Origin: a bacterium
GTDB taxonomy: Bacteria; Krumholzibacteriota; Krumholzibacteriia; Krumholzibacteriales; Krumholzibacteriaceae
DNA: 62,879 nucleotides
Assembly: GCA_020350885.1 (NCBI GenBank)
Contig: CP070727.1
Span: 3,512,209 to 3,575,087, forward strand
Direction: 5' to 3'
Part shown: positions 60,529-62,879 of the stretch, in pieces
Numbering within the stretch: the stretch's first letter is position 1
How the letters are laid out: each line of letters opens with the position of its first letter
Notes under the pieces: model-generated
What the model saw: the letters and a program-made list of their open reading frames with translations, nothing else
Told to the model about the DNA's origin: nothing
Databases searched by the model: none
Translations under genes and position numbers: made by a program

Positions 60529-62879
60529 ATGAATCTAACCGAAACATCGCTCAAGCGCCCGGTGACGACACTTATGATATTCGCCTGCTTCGTCGTGGTC
60601 GGTGTGATCTCGTCACGGATGCTTCCACTCGAGTTTTTTCCAGACCTCGATGCACCCTTTATCGGTGTCGATATCCCCTATCCCGGCTCAACACCGGAGG
60701 AGATCGAGCGGCAGATCACGAAACCGGCTGAGGAAGTACTCGCCACTATCAGCGGGATCAAGCGCATGGAATCCAATTCATGGGAGAGCGGCTGCTGGAT
60801 CCAGCTGCTCTTCGATTGGGGCGTCGATGCGAACCTCAAGGCGCTCGAGGCGAAGGAGAAGCTCGACGGCATACGTCACCTCTTCCCGCGGGACCTCGAA
60901 CGCTTCTACGTCAGGAAATGGTCGACTTCGGACATGGAGATGCTCACACTTCGCATCTCCAGCAACCGCGACCTCTCCAATGCGTACGACATGCTCAACC
61001 GTAACGTCAAGCGGCGGATCGAGCGGATCGAGGGGGTGTCGAAAGTCGATCTCTACGGCGTCGAAAAGAAGGAGATCCGAATCCAGCTCTCGGCCGACCG
61101 GATTGTCACCCACCGGATCGATATCAGCCGCCTCGTTGAAACCCTCAGGCGGAGCAACTTCCTGGTAACAGCCGGCAAGATCACCGATCATAACCGCCGT
61201 TTTGTCGTACGGCCGATGGGGGAGTTCAAGACGATCGAGGAAATCGGTGAAATCGTCGTGGCCGACAACGTCTACCTGCGCGATATCGCCGCGATCTCGT
61301 ACGACCACCCGAAGCTGCAATACGGACGCCATCTGAACCGTAAATATGCCATTGGAGTCGACGTCTTCAAGGAGGCGGGCTCCAACCTGGTCGAGGTGAC
61401 CGGGCGCATCCTCGAGGAGATCGACAGGATCAAGTTGATCCCCGAGATGGAGGGAATCAGTATCTATTACATGGACAACCAGGCGGAAGGTGTCGTGAGC
61501 TCGCTGAACGACATCCTCAAGTCGGGGCTCATCGGCGGGAGCCTCGCCGTCCTCGTTCTCTTCTTCTTCCTGCGGCGCGTCACGACGACGATGATCGTAG
61601 CCCTCGCTGTACCGCTCTCGCTGCTCGTAACCCTGACGTTCATGTACTTTCTCAACGTTTCACTCAATATCCTCTCGATGACGGGGCTGATGCTCGCCAT
61701 CGGCATGCTGGTAGATAACGCCGTCGTGGTGACGGAGAGCATTCACCGTCACCAGCTTCTCGATCCGCGTTCGAAGACGACGATCACGAGGGGTGTCAGC
61801 GAGGTATCGCTCGCCATCACCGCCGGGACGTTGACAACGGCAATCGTCTTCCTTCCCAATATCGTAAATCCCAAGGACAGTGTCTCGATCTACCTCAAGC
61901 ATGTAGCGATAACGATCTGCATCGCTCTCGGTGTATCTCTAATCCTGGCCCAGACGATCGTACCGCTCCTGGCATCACGCCTCAAATCCCCCGGGATCAA
62001 GAAAAAGAAGACGGTGGTCGACAAGCTCCTTTCCCGCTACGTCAGGACCCTGCAGTGGACCATGAGACATCGAAAGGCCACCATCGGGATCATCCTGGCG
62101 ATCCTGCTGAGCATCATGGTGCCTATGAGGATCGTTAAGACGAACATGTTCGACGAGCCCGAAGACCGGCGGCTCAGGCTCCATTACCATATAAACGGCA
62201 GCTACACCGTCGAGAAGGTGGAGGCGGCCGTCGATGTTTTCGAGGAGTACCTTTTCGAACACCAGGATGAGTTCGAGATCGAATCGATCTACAGCTACTA
62301 CCAGACAAACTATGCTATGTCGACCATCCTGCTCAAGAAGGGCAAGGAAGCCAAGAAATCGCAGGAGGATATCAAGGAGGAGATACGCGAGGGGCTTCCG
62401 AAGCTCGCGATCGCCAATCCCTCATGGGACTGGCAGCACGAAGGCGGGACGGGGCAAACAATCCGCGTGCAGCTCGTCGGGAAATCGAGCGAGCAGCTCG
62501 TCGAGCTCTCGCATGACATCGCATGGACCCTTTCGAAGATAGAAGGGCTCACGGATGTCCGCTCGGAGGCCGATACGGGTGAGCGCGAGGTGCACGTCGT
62601 CGTAGACCGTGATCGGGCCGGGCAGTACGGATTCTCCACCCGGGAGATCGCAAACGTCGTCTCGGCGGCGATGCGGGGAATTAATCTCCGGCGATTCAGA
62701 CGGGAGGACGGTGAGGTCGAGATGCGCCTCGAGTTCCAGGATACGGACAAGCAAACACTGGAGCACCTGCAGAATATCCCCCTCTTCAACGGTGAAAACG
62801 AGCCCGTCAAGCTCGCCTCGCTCGCCGACTTCCGCATCCGCCGCGGCCCGCGCAACATCCGCCGAGAGGACCGGACAAC
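60529..62879 (+). CDS. Second RND efflux permease, truncated by the window edge
   Basis: The frame opens at ATG 60529 (M-N-L-T-E-T-S-L-K-R-P-V-T-T-L-M-I-F) and stays open to the last base, giving the first 783 residues of about 1000-1050. It has L-P-L-E-F-F-P-D-L-D-A-P-F, L-M-L-A-I-G-M-L-V-D-N-A-V-V-V-T-E-S-I in helix 4, and a second half with periplasmic domain up to E-D-R-T. It differs in sequence from the upstream permease and starts 10 bases after it, so the two are probably co-translated and form a hetero-oligomer. The right part of the gene lies outside the window. Confidence 0.9.
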   Translation, partial: MNLTETSLKRPVTTLMIFACFVVVGVISSRMLPLEFFPDLDAPFIGVDIPYPGSTPEEIERQITKPAEEVLATISGIKRMESNSWESGCWIQLLFDWGVDANLKALEAKEKLDGIRHLFPRDLERFYVRKWSTSDMEMLTLRISSNRDLSNAYDMLNRNVKRRIERIEGVSKVDLYGVEKKEIRIQLSADRIVTHRIDISRLVETLRRSNFLVTAGKITDHNRRFVVRPMGEFKTIEEIGEIVVADNVYLRDIAAISYDHPKLQYGRHLNRKYAIGVDVFKEAGSNLVEVTGRILEEIDRIKLIPEMEGISIYYMDNQAEGVVSSLNDILKSGLIGGSLAVLVLFFFLRRVTTTMIVALAVPLSLLVTLTFMYFLNVSLNILSMTGLMLAIGMLVDNAVVVTESIHRHQLLDPRSKTTITRGVSEVSLAITAGTLTTAIVFLPNIVNPKDSVSIYLKHVAITICIALGVSLILAQTIVPLLASRLKSPGIKKKKTVVDKLLSRYVRTLQWTMRHRKATIGIILAILLSIMVPMRIVKTNMFDEPEDRRLRLHYHINGSYTVEKVEAAVDVFEEYLFEHQDEFEIESIYSYYQTNYAMSTILLKKGKEAKKSQEDIKEEIREGLPKLAIANPSWDWQHEGGTGQTIRVQLVGKSSEQLVELSHDIAWTLSKIEGLTDVRSEADTGEREVHVVVDRDRAGQYGFSTREIANVVSAAMRGINLRRFRREDGEVEMRLEFQDTDKQTLEHLQNIPLFNGENEPVKLASLADFRIRRGPRNIRREDRT

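Noticed and set aside
1..62879. tRNA or rRNA genes, insertion sequences, attachment sites
   Set aside because: No tRNA arm/loop pattern, conserved rRNA stretch, transposase motif or flanking terminal repeat was seen by eye. A tRNAscan, Infernal or ISfinder run could still find one missed here.

Overview
The window looks like a chromosomal segment of an uncultured, anaerobic or microaerophilic member of the FCB superphylum (Krumholzibacteriota, Eisenbacteria, Latescibacterota or a similar lineage; the exact group cannot be fixed by eye). Three secreted proteins end in the FlgD-like sorting domain typical of these lineages, with an N-Y-P-N-P-F-N-P (or N-P-T-T-G) block and a final S-G-V/L-Y-Y/F-C/Y-R/K-L strand. 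Other pointers are a GEVED protein, abundant multiheme cytochromes, a ferredoxin-dependent 2-oxoacid oxidoreductase, and an anaerobe-type oxygen defence set (flavodiiron protein, superoxide reductase, rubrerythrin, ferritin, PerR/Fur). The genome is moderately GC-rich, and TTG or GTG starts behind strong Shine-Dalgarno sites are frequent. I saw no rRNA, tRNA, CRISPR array or insertion sequence.

Layout. 0-3 kb: the 5' end of an HNH/DUF222-type gene, sppA, and a ferritin-like protein. 3-6 kb: a Cyc2-like fused haem/porin and a pentahaem cytochrome, a possible outer-membrane electron conduit. 6.1-14.0 kb: an unusual six-gene operon. It runs YkgJ-type Cys cluster protein, Tat-exported protein, a protein with 20 aromatic-x-Cys repeats and a FlgD-like tail, a radical SAM/SPASM enzyme, a GT2-GT9-methyltransferase fusion, and a transglutaminase-like (SirB1-type) protein. 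This is the best candidate for an undescribed system, a RiPP-like but protein-sized modification pathway. 14-26.6 kb, all on the minus strand: C69 peptidase, dolichol/phytol-kinase-like enzyme, Fe-S protein, Rrf2 regulator preceded by five 47-bp repeats that form tiny overlapping cistrons, flavodiiron protein, 2-oxoacid:ferredoxin oxidoreductase, ferritin, superoxide reductase, rubrerythrin, SO_0444-type permease, TIGR02757 protein and PerR/Fur. 26.7-39.7 kb: secreted proteins, including a 2456-residue subtilase with triplicated modules. 39.8-43.3 kb: an organoarsenical-type cluster (ArsR, DUF318 permease, ArsE/ArsF/ArsG-like). Its permease is frameshifted and its ArsE-like gene carries an in-frame amber codon. 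43.3-53.6 kb: universal stress protein, beta-helix protein, SGNH hydrolase, GT39 with a Gly/Lys/Arg-rich insertion, ECF sigma and anti-sigma, GAF protein and prolyl aminopeptidase. 53.6-55.8 kb: a nine-haem-motif membrane protein that fuses a monohaem domain, a membrane module, a cytochrome b5-like domain and an octahaem hydroxylamine-oxidoreductase-like domain. 56.1 kb to the right edge: an RND exporter (adaptor and two permeases, the second truncated by the window).

How the parts fit. Ferredoxin-linked 2-oxoacid metabolism, flavodiiron and SOR/rubrerythrin chemistry, and periplasmic multihaem cytochromes describe a redox-versatile anaerobe that meets oxygen transiently. PerR/Fur and Rrf2 both have recognisable promoter/operator sites, and each probably controls its own gene. 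All functions are inferred from sequence motifs read by eye; no database search was run.
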